NCBI GenBank assembly: GCA_036785705.1
Contig: JAWUZG010000159.1
Span: 3,348,001 to 3,412,000, forward strand
DNA length: 64,000 nucleotides
Direction of reading: 5' to 3'
DNA from: Acanthornis magna
Lineage: Eukaryota > Chordata > Aves > Passeriformes > Acanthizidae
The notes under the pieces were generated by a model. It was not told the origin of the DNA. It was given only the letters and a program-made list of their open reading frames with translations, and searched no databases. Positions 1 to 14,100 of this stretch are shown here, in pieces; the stretch's first letter is position 1, and each line of letters opens with the position of its first letter. The translations under genes were made by a program, and so were the position numbers.

Positions 1-3000
1 CCTCAGAGGCTGTGGGGAAGGGAAGGGTTTGGGAATGGGACACTGAGGATCGAGACGAGGTGAGGATAAATCTGATTTTCATGAGTCATGCTGGCAGAGC
101 TGCCTGGCTCTGTGTTTCAGAGGTTGCTGCAATGTTACAAAGACAGTTAAATCATGAATATTTACCCATTTTCCCAAGCATATCCAGGTAGGGTTTCTGG
201 AGTAGGCTACAAAATCTCTTCACTCTTCTCTTCTGAAACAAGCAGGAACTTTGTGAAGGGTCTCTCATATCTCCATTTATACTGTCCATCAGTGGCTTCA
301 AAAGATGCTTCAAAGGCAGAGACGATACCAAGAGGAGATGTTGGAAACATCTTACTTCACTGACTGAGTGAGAAAGCACTTTTTGCAACCCTAGATAGAA
401 ATTTTCATCAGAAAGTGGTGATGCAACAGAAATACCCCAGGGACTGAGAAAATGCTGCTTCACTTGAACACAGCCTGCTTGCACTGTGCACCCCCAAACC
501 AGGGGGTGTGGGGAAAGAGAGGTGGGAGTCATTTGAAGGAGAAAAATACAGTGGCAAAAACCAAATATGTGTTTGTAAACTTCATTATCTGGGGCTGGTT
601 CCCACACAGGCAGTGCGGTCGTCTCCTCTCTCCCTCCAAACCCCAGGGTCCCTGGGGGAGAAGATAAAGTGGTGCTTGAGGAAGTGCACCGGCTTCCCTT
701 GGGCTGAGCTCTAATTAATGAATTAAAATGCAGAAATGCATTGCAGCTTGTGTTCCCTGGTCACTTCCTCCTGAGCAGCCCCTGCAGAACCTCTGCCAGC
801 TCCACGAGCATCCAAGTCAATATGTGCACCAAAATGTCAGAGGGGACAATAGCAACTAAAAATAGGCAAAGACAGGAATTTGCCTATAATATTTTTAACC
901 TTGGAGGATGGCAAAGTTATATATAGCTAATGCAGAAAAATGGGTTTTGTGGCTTAAATGAGGAAAACAAAGAGTGTGTCTGTTTGGCTGTTTTAGTGTC
1001 GGATTCATTTCAAACCTAACAACACTTTTCTGGCTCTGTACCTGTGTGCACTTCTCCTGGGGCTCTTGTACACGGTGTGGGCTTCCCGGGGGAGCTGGGG
1101 AAAAGAATAGATCACATCATAAAGGCACTCAGTGTTATTGGAGGATTTTTTTTTTTTCCTATTTGCTGTTTAGCCGAGTAGGGGACAGGGGTGGAGGGCA
1201 GGGCTCGGATTGCAGAGGCAGTTTGGAAAGGTGCCCGTGCCTGGGCTCTGGGCAGGGGACCAACATGTAAGGTGGCTCCTGACATCATCTATAGCTCTCC
1301 AGAGCTGGAAACCTGCCACCCGTGCTGCTCCTTGGAGGGACAAGGAGACAGGAGCCACTCAAGGCTGCTGCTCCCTCTGCTGACTCTGGCTGAGCTGGGA
1401 GAGCTCCAGGGCTGAGACCCAGCAGTGCCCGTGCCCAGCTCACAGACCATGGCCAGGGTGGGAAACTGCTGCCAGGAGAGCTGCTTGGGAAATACTCGGA
1501 AGGGCAGTTTTGCCTTGCAACAGAAAGAGATGAATAAACAGGAAATAAGGGGTTGAGCAACTGTTCCTTTTTTTTTTTTTAATGTATGTCTATGACAAAC
1601 TATGACTTTTAGCAAAGAATGTCTTGGTGATAAAGCATTCAGGGTCCAGCACTGAATCAAAGAAAACTTCGCCATTGGATTTAATGGGAACATGTTCAAG
1701 TCTGTAATCTGCAATTGGAACTCTTTGCTTTTTTTCCCCTGCAGATCCCTTTAATCCTTTAGCAACCACGTGTATTTTCCAAAGAGGTTTTCTGTATGTC
1801 CCGGGGGTATGAAATCACAGTGGGAAAGAAGTGCTGCTCATAACCTGTGAGCAACTACAATCTGCCTCCCACTCTGATGGTAACACCCTGTGGATATTTG
1901 CTTCTCAGAGATTAGAGGAACAAAGCAAGAAGAGAGCAGCGTTCCATTATGGTGGAGCATATAATATTGTGATTATTACTCATGCCCTCCGTCTAATTAA
2001 TCATTTTGTGTGTTATTTGAAGGCAAACAGGGCCTTTGGTTCATTATCGCTTATACATACACAGAACTGGAGTCACTTCAGTGCTGTCAGACTTGGTTAA
2101 TCCCTGCCTGGGTTTTGTACATGTCTGGGTATCTGAATCATGTACATGGCAAATGATCTACTAATATGTTTGCTCCACCAGTTTGTTCATATGGAGCCAA
2201 ATATATGAAAGCATTCAAACTCCGGAAAGTGCAGATATGGTCCTAATGGACTTGACAAAGGCACCTAATGTTAAAGGTTATGAAAAAAGGCTTGCTGATG
2301 AAATGCTTTTTTTCTTTTTGCTTTCTTTTCAAGTATTTTGTTTGTGTTTCTTTTATTATTTATATTTTATCTTGCTCAGTGTTTTAAACTGGGAGGCAGG
2401 AAAGGGGATCAAGAAAACCCTGAATTCAATGAAAACAGACTTGGGGGGTGAAACCATCAATTTAATCTGAAGTAGACGGAAAGGGTAATTGCTGAAGATG
2501 GGTGTTCGTGGTACCCAGTACAGGAGCCAGCCAGCTCCCAGAGTTACTGGGATGCTGCAGTGGTGGAATAAAGCACAGCGGCCACCAGGTGATTCAGGTG
2601 CAGTTATTCTGCCTGCCCACCCCATTGGTGCAGTTTCCTCCATCCTGCCTCACGCCATGGCAGCACTCTGAAAATCTGGGCCGCAAATTTTAAAACTTAA
2701 AGAAGCTCTGCATCCTTTTTTCTCACTCTGCACGAGAACAGAGCCTGCTTTGAGGCTCTGCACTCGGAAGACTTCACGTTAAGACTGTAACATTTTGATT
2801 ACAAGTGATATAAAATGCAGTTCACTTTATTTCCTAATTAATGACGGTACATAAGGCAACAGTAAACTCAATGGCTTCCAACAGCTTTTTATATTCACTT
2901 GGAGGCATTTACAGAAATATGACTCGTGTACCCAGCAAAATCTTCCCTTGACCAGATGTAGAAGGAAAGCAGTTTTATTGGCTCCATGATAATATCACTA

Positions 3001-3954
3001 AAGAGGAAACAAGCTATAAAAATAATATAAAAACACAAGCCACACTGATTTGAGAGTTGCTAAACTGAAAGATACAGAAACAAATACAGAGAAGATAATA
3101 AGGTCTTTTACTGATAGTGCTGTCCTGTGTAAATAACACAGACACTGAGCAAGTCCCTCTGCAGTGAGACTCATTAGAAACATGTACATCAGCCCAGAGC
3201 AATTACTTTGATGGTTCCCCAGCTGCTTTTCACAGTAAATGTCCTCAGACCCACCAAGGTTGGAGTCCTTCAGCTCGCTGCACGTCCTTGCAGATGCACA
3301 GCCACACTGCAAACAGGGAACTGCCACGGATTTCCCACTCAGGATCTTGGGCTCGTTGCTTTATAATCCAAATTTCAGGAGAAGTGCTGGTCCGGGAGAG
3401 CTGATTAAACAAGATTGTTCAAACAGACAGAGAATGAAGCACCTATTTCCATAAGGAATGAGCATGGCCAAGGATTATATTGATCCATGGCTGTCCAGCA
3501 CCTAGATCTTGTCTTGGGTTTGCATCTGAGGGGTGAGATGCTCCTGAACCGCAGTGAAATCCATGTGGACCTTGTCTTCTTGAACATCAAACCTGTTCAC
3601 AAATGAGTCTAATTAACACTTTTTTTTCTTGAAATCAGAGATAATGGAGTTCCGCACACATTGGCACTCCAAGAACTCAGCAGTGGTTTTCAGAGATGGG
3701 ACTTGCCTTGCAGAGGTACAGCACAGGTTCCCACACTGCAAAGCATCTGTCTCCCAGGGGAGCTGCAAGAAGTCTAGAAAACTCTTTGGCTGAAAGCCAC
3801 GAATGAAAGCAAAATTTCCTAAGGTAAAATTTCTTCTTTTTTTTCCCTTGGTCTTCAATATTTTGCCTGGTGAAGGTCCAATGAATGGGCAAAATAAATG
3901 AACACGGGAGACTACAGCCTTTGGCAGCATGATAGAAGTGTAATGTAACAACAC
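1..3954. other. Intergenic, no gene seen
   Basis: No ORF has the character of a known protein family, and there are no paired splice sites with a continuing frame. The sequence is unique, of moderate GC, with scattered short poly-T and poly-A runs (for example near 1147 and 1567). From gene order in other amniotes this should lie between GATA5 (upstream, outside the window) and RBBP8NL. That placement is inference. Confidence 0.6.
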
Positions 3955-4115
3955 TACACTTAATAAATAACATATATCATCATAATAATAACATTAATAA
4001 TAAAAAATAATATTGATATTATATTAAATACAATAAATATAATAAATATAATAAACACAATACATACAATAAATTATTATATTAAAATAATAATAACATT
4101 AATAAATGTAATGCA
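3955..4115. repeat. AT-rich low-complexity tract
   Basis: About 160 bases made almost only of A and T with irregular AATA, ATAATA and ATTAAT units. It is flanked by normal-composition DNA. No clean period is visible, so it is a low-complexity tract and not a simple microsatellite. Confidence 0.85.
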
Positions 4116-7100
4116 ATGTAAGCTGAAAGCCAGTAACAGTGAAAATACATAAATTGAGGACACTTTTGTCTTTGTCTTTGGTAGTTTGAAGGTAAAAAGG
4201 TGAGTAAATGATACCAAGTAAGCAGAAACACCAAAGCTGAGCCTGAGGCATAAAATTTCATGGTTGCACGGGAAAAGTTGAGTGGTGAGAGTCAACAATG
4301 AGCAAGACATTAAATAAATGTGTGTATCACTGTTTGTAAGTGACAATAAGCACTTTCTCTCCTCTTGCTGTCAGAAGTTTTTTCTTCTCTATACAAGTTT
4401 TACAGAGGGGTGGGACAAAGCCAGCCCAAAGCCTTTCTCTAGCAGAAGTGTAGTTGCTGAATGTCCAGCTTCTGGAGAAAACTCTTACTTTGTCATGTCA
4501 TGACAATGGAAAGAAGGACATTGCCTTCAGCAAGGCAGGAAAATGGGAACAGGAAAACATAAAAATATATATATGGAGAAAATTGAAGGGAAAGCAAAGA
4601 GGCACTAGGATTTTCTGAGATGAGGGTGCAATCCTCACAAACGAATCAGAACAGGCATTTGCTCCAAAGAGTTAATCTTTATTAAGAGCCCCAGAATGCC
4701 CTTCAGCTGGTGCACAGCCTGGTTCAAAGGTTTTCCAGAAAAACAACATACCATAAACCAAAGGGCAATACTAATTGGAAGCAGTGTAATTCTGAAAACA
4801 GCAATACCTTTTTGTGGGTTAATAACCGGAAATTAAATTTCATGTATGCTAGCAAAGCCCGTCATAAAGCACCAGGTGAATGAGGGGCACGGGCAATAAG
4901 GGCAAGGGTTCGGAGCAGGCACAGTCACCATCCAGCAGCAACCCCTATTCCTTGGCCACAGCCAATATTCCTGAAGGATTCGTCCTCAGCCTTGAACCCC
5001 TGCTTGAAGGAAATGGTTTGCACAATGTGGGTGCTTTGGTGGAGGAATAAAGGCGGTGGAACAAGGAGGGACGTGAATTCAGCTGTCCCCAGAGCAGTGT
5101 TGCTCTGCTCACATCCATGTGGAGTCAGGGCAGAAGCAAAGGGTTCTGTGACTTGTCCCTCCAGTTTGGTGTTGCTCAGGCTACTGGTGCTGGGAATGAC
5201 CTTGCCACCTGCCCTGGATACACAAATGAAAGGCTTGTCTGAACAATTAATGGGGTTTCAATGTTAAAATGTCATGCAATGCAGAGCAGGTACAGGCGCA
5301 GGCTGGGTTTGGGTTTGCTGCTGATGGCATTGCCTGAAATGGAAACTCAGCTAATATTTGGACTGCAGGGTGTGTGTCTCTTATAAGGAAATGGCTTAAT
5401 CTGGAAAAGGAGGCAGAAACACAAGGTCAGATCCTCTCTCCTCTGCCCTCATTTCCTCTTCTGGCTGCCCTGGCTGCCCTGACACTGCAGAGGAGTCAAG
5501 GCACTGATGTCTCCAAGACCAGGCTGCCTCTCTCCAGGGATTCCTGTAGTGCAAGCCACCACCCCAAGCCAGGGCTGTGAGGCTTGGGTGCTGGGCAGGG
5601 ATTCCAGATCACCTCGAGTTCAGTGACATCTCACTGATAGCACAGCCCTGATGAGATGGATCCCATCCAGAAATCATCCCGGCCCTGCCTGACGTAATAA
5701 AGTCATCTGCTGGTCACATTTAGTAGGAGATACCCATGGATCATCTTCATTCCTGGGAGCTCGTTGGTGAAAAAGAGCTCTCCAAGCACACCATGGACTG
5801 CAGAAAGGATGGTGACAACCAAGTGTCTCTCTTTGCAGCTGTGAACCACGAGCTCTGCTCACCTCAAGCTGCTGCTGCTCAGGGTCTATTTTACTTTTCC
5901 CTGTCGCTGTGTTTGAGAGACTTTTTGTCTGAAGGCCTCTCTCCCACTGAACCCATCCATCACCAGCGCTGACAGAGGTTCCTGCTGCCCGAAATGGCCA
6001 GGAAGACTCAGTGGAGCCAGAACCTCAGGGGTCAAGTGCAGGTTGTCATGTCTGAGTGAGCACTGCTCCGGATACACGTGGCCCAACGTCATGTTTGGAA
6101 GGCAGTGGAGGACCAGGACGGAGGAGAAGGAAGGATAGGATGTAATCTTTCATCCTGAAAGCAAGCATGTGGGATGGGAATATTTCATTTTGCTGCTGAC
6201 GAAGGTCTGGCCCCGAGGGGGTGGAGGAAAGGGGTCCCCAGCCCAGCCCAGGCAGGGAGCAGCTGCCCTGACTCTGCTCCCCTGCTCGCTATTTTTGGCT
6301 GCAGGAAAAATACAAAGCAGGGAATATTGGGAACATCAAGCTGAACTCAGTGATGCTTCTTGAGTAAACAAGGAGAAGGTCTGAAGGTACTGACATCCCA
6401 TGGTTGGGGTCCAGAGCCCATGTGTGAGCAGAGCAGGAAGGCTGTAGGCATGGCATTGAAGTGGTGGACACAGAACGAGCTCAGGGCACCCCAAAGCAGC
6501 TGCGTCCCTGCTCACCTGGTGACTGCACTGGGTTTCCTTTCTCTCCACCACCATCATCCTCCTCGCTCTCACCAGTAAATCAGGAATACCTGCAGCTGGT
6601 TTTACCCAGAGCTGCTGCCCAAAGGTCCCTGCGACACCTCCCTCAACATTCCTGGTGCCAAAGCTCAGCTGCTCCAGGCTGGGAGCCTTCACTCCCCTGC
6701 CAGCGTGACCCACAAAATGTCACATCTGTTGTTGGGGCTGAACTCCTACGGGCTAGCCTGGCTCATGGGGACAGGGACGTGCCACAGTCCACCTCAGCAC
6801 CCCAATTTACATCAAACAAACCCCATAAAGTGGTCCTTGTTCCACACAGTGGGATGATGGTCCCAGGGATGGGCACCCACTGAGCTTCCCTGGAGCAGGC
6901 ACTGCAGATACAGTGGTCATGACCCACTCCCAAATGGCACTTGATTTGGTCCCCTGTCCCTGGAAGAATGTCCTGTTCCCTACAGGGCTGCCTCCTGCCC
7001 TGGGAGCAGCCCCAGCCACGCACAGAGTGAGCACCGAGTCACACTCACATTGTTTCAACACATTTGCTTAATTAGTTTATCAAGAAATGTGTTTGGCTTT

Positions 7101-10100
7101 GTCTGAGGGAAATGCTGTCTGTCATTCCCAGGCATCCTGCGGGGCCCTGGGGAGCTGACAGACCCTGACTCCTTCCTATCTCTCCTTAACTCCATTTGCT
7201 GGGCCTATTTCCCTTTTTTTTTTTGGTCATGTAGCACTCCCTCACCATTTTGGGATTAAACCAATAGATAACAAAATTATGTCTAAAAGAAGACTATGAC
7301 AGGTAGAGGAACAATGTGAGTAAGGACTGGGAAAATTATTTGGAAAAATGTTACATCAATGAAAGTGTGGGAACTTGAAATTATTTTTCACTCCAGCTAA
7401 ATTCTCCACAGATTGGAGTCATTTCATTAAAGTGGCAATGAATGAAAAATGAATAATTATGCATAATACATTAATTCAGTGCTTCCCTACGTGGAGCAGA
7501 GGATGTCCCACCAGTGTTGCGTGGCCCAGATGAGAGGTGGCACACGAGCAGGGTGTCCCCCAGGCCTGGCTGGAGGGGCTGGGCTACATCAGGGAGGTTA
7601 TTTGGGTGCTTGGGGGTGGTGGACAGGGAGATGAAGGCACTGCTGGTGCCAGGTGGCCTCAGGCAAGCAGCAGCCACGATCAGAGACACAGCATTGACCC
7701 CTGGGAGCCCTTGCTGCCCCCGTGGTGTGCAGCATTTGAGGTTCAGAGTCCAAGAAATCCCAGGACAAGGGAGAGAGAGAAAGAACCACGGACCTGGGGC
7801 TCCTGCAGTGTGTTCCACTGTGTGCTGTCCCAGGAATGCAGCTTCAGCCTCTGCAGTGACCTTGGCTTTTTCCAGAGGTGCTCCATTCATTGCTGGAGAA
7901 GCTTGAAATCTTCTCCCACACTTGGGGTGTTGGGGTCTGGCACTTCCCTGCTCCCAAACCGTCACTTCCAGCGTTTCTGGGCTCAGCTTTGGCAGGACAG
8001 GCCCGGGGAAGCTCACCTGCCGAGCTGCACCTGAGGCTGTTTATTTGTACCTGAGATTACTGGGGTGATGCAGGCAATCCTGGCTGCTTTATGAGCTAAA
8101 AAACAGCTTTGTTGTGATAACAGCTGAGCACTTTGAAGCGATTATTCTTGTTCTAATCCTTCCCGTGGCTCCTGATGACAGTTTTGGATGTATCTCATGG
8201 TGTTTCCTGTTGCTTTATAACCAACTACTACCAAATTAAATTAATAATGTGGGGTTTTTTCATGCATAGAACATAATCCTAGGGCTCTCACTGGCTCTGC
8301 TGTCACAGCTGTGGCAAGCTGAGTGTCTGTGTGACACAGAGAAGTCAGCTCTGGTAGGTAGAACCTACTGCAGCTGATCTTCTGGTCTGTGGCAGCCACT
8401 TAATTACTGCTTGGCAAAGCCCTGTGGTGTCTTAACTGAGGTTTCATGGGTTTAATGCCTTTTTTCCAGCTCCCTTCGTGTCTCAGACCCAGAGAGTTGC
8501 TGTCAGCCCTGTGACACTCACACAGCAGCCAGTTCATGACCTGACATTGCCACCACCAGAGCAGCACTACTGCTCCGGGCAGGGCTGGGGCAGCAGGGGT
8601 GTGGAAAAGGGAACTCAAAAAGCAGTTTGTGACTTGGTGGGCTCGGTACAGATATGTCTATAATGAAATGATGAGATTTGACTGATGTAAGATGATGTGT
8701 TTTTTAAATCCTGGTAGTTATCCTTCCCTGTTAAACTAAACCAAAATAGCTCTGGTTGGGGAGAAAAGAAACTTATCCAGTTCAGTGCTTGGAAGAGGAA
8801 CACAGGAGGCATTTTCAGACTAGTTTTCTCTTCCTGGGTGAGCTGGCAGCACAATGCCAATGCTAAATCTCTGCCCACCAGTAGTGGGGTGTAGAAAAAC
8901 ACCTGTAATGATTCTGTTAGAGCCTTAAATGCACTGCTGAGACCTCTGTGTGGTGACGCAATGTGCAACAGCAGCTCTGTTGCTCATTCTGAATCCAGAG
9001 CATCAGGGCTGTGCACAGGAGAGGTACGACTGTGGTGTCCCCTCTGTCCTGAGTCAGACAGGAGACACTGCAGCTCATCCCTCTGGACAGTGATGGCTTT
9101 CCCTTTGCTCCAGATGGGTGGAACTGCCCTCGTCCTGGCCGGGATGGAGAGGAGCTGCAGGCTCCTGTTATCACCGCGTGGGACGGAGCCAACGCCGGCG
9201 GTGTCGGCTGAGCCTTGCCAGGTCCCCACTGGCACTGCCAAGGCACGCAGGGCTTTACTCCAAATGCCTCCAGCTCAGAGAAACACGGCTTCTGCTGCCA
9301 AGGGGACAGGAATGGCACTCGGCTCGGGGACGGCAGGCCCGTGCAGTGTGACAGCCACTTCAGCAGTCAGTCCAGCAACGCTCGGGGAAAACAAAAGGTG
9401 TCTCCATGCCAGGAGGGCTATCTCCACTCCCCGGGGAATACATCAGAGGTCTGGCAGTTTCTGGGAGCCTTCCCCAATAAAAACATGAGGGAATGGGAGT
9501 GATGAGTTGCACAGTAGTGTCCTCTGAAGTTCCAGGCGTGTTGGCTAAATATATGTCGCATTCCTATAGCTCTTGCTAGGATAAAGGTTGTACAAGATAC
9601 ATCCAAAGTCTGCTTTCCTTCTCCATCAAAAGCCCCTCTAGATCCAAAGCTCTCTGAGCCACTAACATCCCAGATTTCTTCTGGCTTGATTTTTTTTAAG
9701 CAAATGAAGAAAGGTGGATCTTGCTTCTCAGGCAAACACCATTTCTTTGACCTACTCCTACGTGCTTCTTTCCCTGTCACAATGTCCCTTCAACACCAGG
9801 GCAGAAGACAAGGGAATCTTGTCTCTATTTTAGCAGTACAAAGCTTGTGTGTTCCTTGTCCAGAATTGCAGAACAACCATATGGGGGTGGAAATGGAGAG
9901 GTGCTGAAGAAACACCAGCTCTCAGTCACAGGTCTTTAGAAAAAAAATTATCAGTTAGAGCAAGCTGACACTTTCACTGTCCAAAAAAGAGATGGAAAGT
10001 AACAAAGCACACTAAAATTTCCTGCAGATCTAAGACCAACGTGCAGCTCTCTGAGTAGATAAATAGCTCTGAACAGAGTTCCTCTTTATGCAGAGGGGCT

Positions 10101-11174
10101 CAGTTCTCACTAGAAAAAGTTCAGTGCATATTGTCCTATGCAGACTTCAGAGTTCAGTGAAATTTAGACTGGCTGAAGTACTATTTAAGCCCTTGCCTAA
10201 ATTCAGGACATGGAGAAACTCCGTTGGTGACTGTGCTGTGAGCAAGGTTTAAAATGTAAAAGCTGGTGTCCTTCAGAAGGGGACCAGAGCTCTCTGATTC
10301 TGCACTCCCAAGTCTTGAAGACCTCTGCACAATGTGCCCTTGTCACCAGTTTCTTACTGACTGGTCACGGTCCCCTGTCCTGGAGGGATGGCCTGCAGAT
10401 GTCTGAGCTCACTTCTCTTCTGGAGTGGTTGGCAACAAGTACATGAAAGGCAGATAATTAAAACACTTCAAAGAACCTAATAATCCAGACTGGGATTGAG
10501 AAAGGAGCATCAGTCTGCCACCACTGCTCTGCTGGAAGGGCTGTTTGTTTCCTTCTGTACCCCAGATTTCCCAAGGCTGTCATATTGTCAAACACTGCCG
10601 TGATCTGTGAGTCTTTATTCCCAGATAAAGATGTGAACTCCCGGCTCTTGTCACAGATAACAGCACAAAGCATTACAGCGACAGCACAAAGGCTTCAAGC
10701 TCAGCCTCAAATACTCAGCCATTTGTTACTGTCCTCAGCCTGGGCCAGGCTGCTGCAGGTTGCTCATGACTGGGAGAGCTGAGCTGGGAGAGCTCATCTC
10801 GATGTTCTCAGGTTCCTTGGGGATTTTCATCCTTCTGTGCTGCCGGGCCAGCGCGTCTGTCCCTCCATCAGCTGCTGCAGGGCTGCTAAAGGCTGGATAC
10901 AAAGTGAGGATGTGCAGCCTTGGCGTCCTTCGTGCCAAAATTCCTCATCTGTGGCCCCACAGGCATCCTCGCTAACAGCAGGAACCTCATCAGTGCTGCC
11001 TGACTCTCTAAGTGCTGGCACAGCTGGAATGGGTGCACATCTGGCCTGGGGGTTCCTCTCCTTTTGCATTGAAGGTCAAGAGGTGAGATCTCATTTTCCT
11101 CTTGCAAGTGTCAGAATCATTTCCACCGGGTCCCTGTAAGTCTGGTTTGTTCACTACATCAGAGGAAAGTTCTC
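4116..11174. other. Intergenic, no gene seen
   Basis: Unique non-coding sequence. ORFs up to about 180 codons (for example around 7471-8016) occur in both strands with no domain, no codon-bias signature and no supporting splice structure. No repeat family was recognised here. Confidence 0.55.
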
Positions 11175-11197
11175 AAAAAAAAAAAAAAAAAAAAAAA
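11175..11197 (+). repeat. Poly(A) tract, 23 A
   Basis: An uninterrupted run of 23 A. There is no obvious retroposed gene or SINE body directly upstream, so it is listed only as a homopolymer tract. Confidence 0.9.
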
Positions 11198-14100
11198 GCC
11201 GATTTTTATAAGAAAACCTGTTCTGAAATAAGTTGTTAAATGAGGACACATCTGGAATCTTCTACTTACAATAGCAATTAGAGTGAAAATGTATTATATT
11301 TTGAGCAACACAGAGCTTTTGAAGGTGGTGTCATTCCTTCAAGTAGAGTTGCACCAACTCTGGGCTGATGGAGCTGATTTTGGGGGACTATTTGAATTTC
11401 TGACAATGTATTTTATTATCTGCTCAGAGTCAGAAAAGCTCCTTCTGTCTGTCCCTGGTAGAAAACACTTAAAAATTAATTCTCTACTCTACCGTGTTGT
11501 TTTTCCATGGAGATGGAGAGTGGTGCTAGGGTGGTCTCCACCATCCTCCCTCTGCTCAGCCCATCCCAGCTCCTGTGGCCAGGCAGGGACTGGCAGCACT
11601 GGGACTGGGATCCGCCGTGCGGGGCCGCGGCTGGGCTCCCATTGTTCCCGGCCTGCCAGACAAAGGGTTAAGTAAATGTTTGGAGAAGATAAGGTGCCCT
11701 GTTGACAAGCAGCAGGCTCCAGCGGTCTCAGCAGGATCTCTCCCAGCAGTGATAAATGGGGAGGTTTTCAAAGTGGGATCAGCAGACGCCACGGAGAGGG
11801 AGGTTGCTGATGCCGTGATTGGCAGCGGGGAAGGAATCTGAAGGTGTTTAATGATCCCACACTCCGCCGCAGCTTTTTTAAAGACTCTGTGTCTAGCCAG
11901 AGGAAAATCCTCTATCAGCCACAGAGGCTCACGTTCCCAGGTCTTTTTTGTTGTTGTCGCTTTTTTTTTTTTTCTTTTTTTTGCCACTAAAACATGGGAA
12001 CATCCACTGAAAAAGATCCTGATAAGGACCCTCTGGGATTCCTCATCCTCTCATATCGGTTTTGTCTCTTTTAATTTTCTCTTTGAAGTGCCCTGTGTAT
12101 AGTAGGTGGACTGTTTGGGTTGGCTAACTTCGGTCAGGAAATAATGTGTATTAAACTAAAGATGTGGGTTTTTTCTTCTCCGCATAGATGTGTTATTTCA
12201 ATTACTGACTTGCCATTCCTTTGCTCTAGTAAATATATAATTAAATTACATCAAGGATAAAACCCTTGGCAGGATTTGAATCCCTGATGTGACATTTTTT
12301 TGGTATTCAGACCATTAAAGGGTTTCCCTTCTAAATAGATCCCAAAAGCTGTTCAAAGGGCTGACCACCCAATACTTTTTTTTCAGATAAGTGAAATATT
12401 CTCTGTCTGAAAGCTGTCCTGGGCAGTAGGAAAAGCTGCAGCAGTGGTGTGGGAAATAAAATAGAGCAGTAGAGCATGGGAGGATGAAGCTTTGCCAGTC
12501 TCAAACTGGGATTTTGGTCAGTTGTATTCCCCATGGAGAGAGAAATGGATATAAAATACTGCCTGATCCAATCCTTGCCTGATTTAAGCCAAGAGAAGTG
12601 AGACAGCTGGGAACACTGATGGGCAACAGGGATCCAGGCACAAGGAATGAGCTCATCCTTTGGGCCAACCTCATCCTAGAAAGACCAGGATGGGTGGATA
12701 AGTCTTTTTTTTGGGGGAGAAAGCAGGGTGGGCAGTACTGGTGCTGCTGAGCTGGGCGGGCTGGAGAGGGCCAGGGCTGGGAGGCTCCTCCATGGGTGGA
12801 GATGAAAGGAGCCGAGTACCCCCCAGCAAAGGGCCAAATGAGCCGGGACATGAAAAGCCACAGAAAGTATCTGAAGAATGTAAACACCAAGGTGGAAGAG
12901 GAATTATTTAGCATGTTACGGGCTTGGAACTAGGTGCCAGGGGATGGAACAACGAGGAAAACTCCCTCTTGCTAGCAGGGAAGCTTTGGAGGTGGAAAGG
13001 GAAGGAATGGTTTCAGCAGAGCAGCTCACGAAGTCTCGTTGTCTGGAGGTTGTTGGGGGCAACTGGAGCTGCTCACTCGCAGTGTGTATTCCCAATTTCC
13101 CCAGCCAGGGCTGGGAGCCAAGGGGGTCACGCCGAGAACAAATAGGATTTAGTGATCGTAAGAGGGGAATGCGAAATGCCCGGAGGAATTTTGATTGAAA
13201 TTTTATAACTTCAAGAAAAATCTGTCGCAGATAAATCAGGAGGTGGTTTAATAAACAATTTGAGAGATTAGTGTGGAAACAAATCCCAGTTAAGTCTCAG
13301 CAGAGGAGCGGGTGAGGGAAGACCACTGCAGAGAAAGAACGTCAGGGGTATTACAGGCACTAAACAGAAGGCTTTCCAAATACATAAACAATCTGGGGAG
13401 GGGGCAGATTGGGAAACCTGTAAAAATAAGCAGAGCCACATTAAAAGGCTAAGCAGTGGAGCACAATCAAATATTGAACATGGGATTGCAAGGGAGCTTT
13501 CATCTCTCAGCGTTGGCCAGACCTTTTGTACCCAGACAGGAGCCAAAGCCAGGTCCCCAGGGCTGTGTGGGGCTTGAGGGGCACAGCCTGTGCCATGGTG
13601 GGACCCTGGTGAGACGTGGCAGCATGCAGCCAGAGTGACCAGCATCCTCCTTCAATGGTCACACGTGAGATAACAGGAAATATCCCTTTAATGAGTAACC
13701 TAAATGCTTTAGACACTAAGCAGATGTCTTCCACCCAAGATTTCCTAATATCTGAAGTAATAAAAGGGATTTGTAGCTACAAAACTTGATAGCAAAGCCC
13801 TGAAGATCTGCAGGACGTGGTGATCAGAGAATAGATGAAGGATCTGGCAGAGTGTGTGCAGGTGACTTACAGGGAGTGAAAGCTGGGCCAGTGAAGTCTC
13901 TCGGTAAGCAGCAAGCCCAGGGACAGGTCTACAGTGATCTCACCCAGTGGGACAAACCCTAAACCCATTTCCATGACAGAAATCTGTATATCCTGGTCAA
14001 TAATGTCCATAAGAAAAGGAGATGGTGGGGAGGCAGGGATCTCCGACATGGCAAATCACTGAAGCCAGAGTCTGAGATGAGCATGTAAAACAACTCCAGC

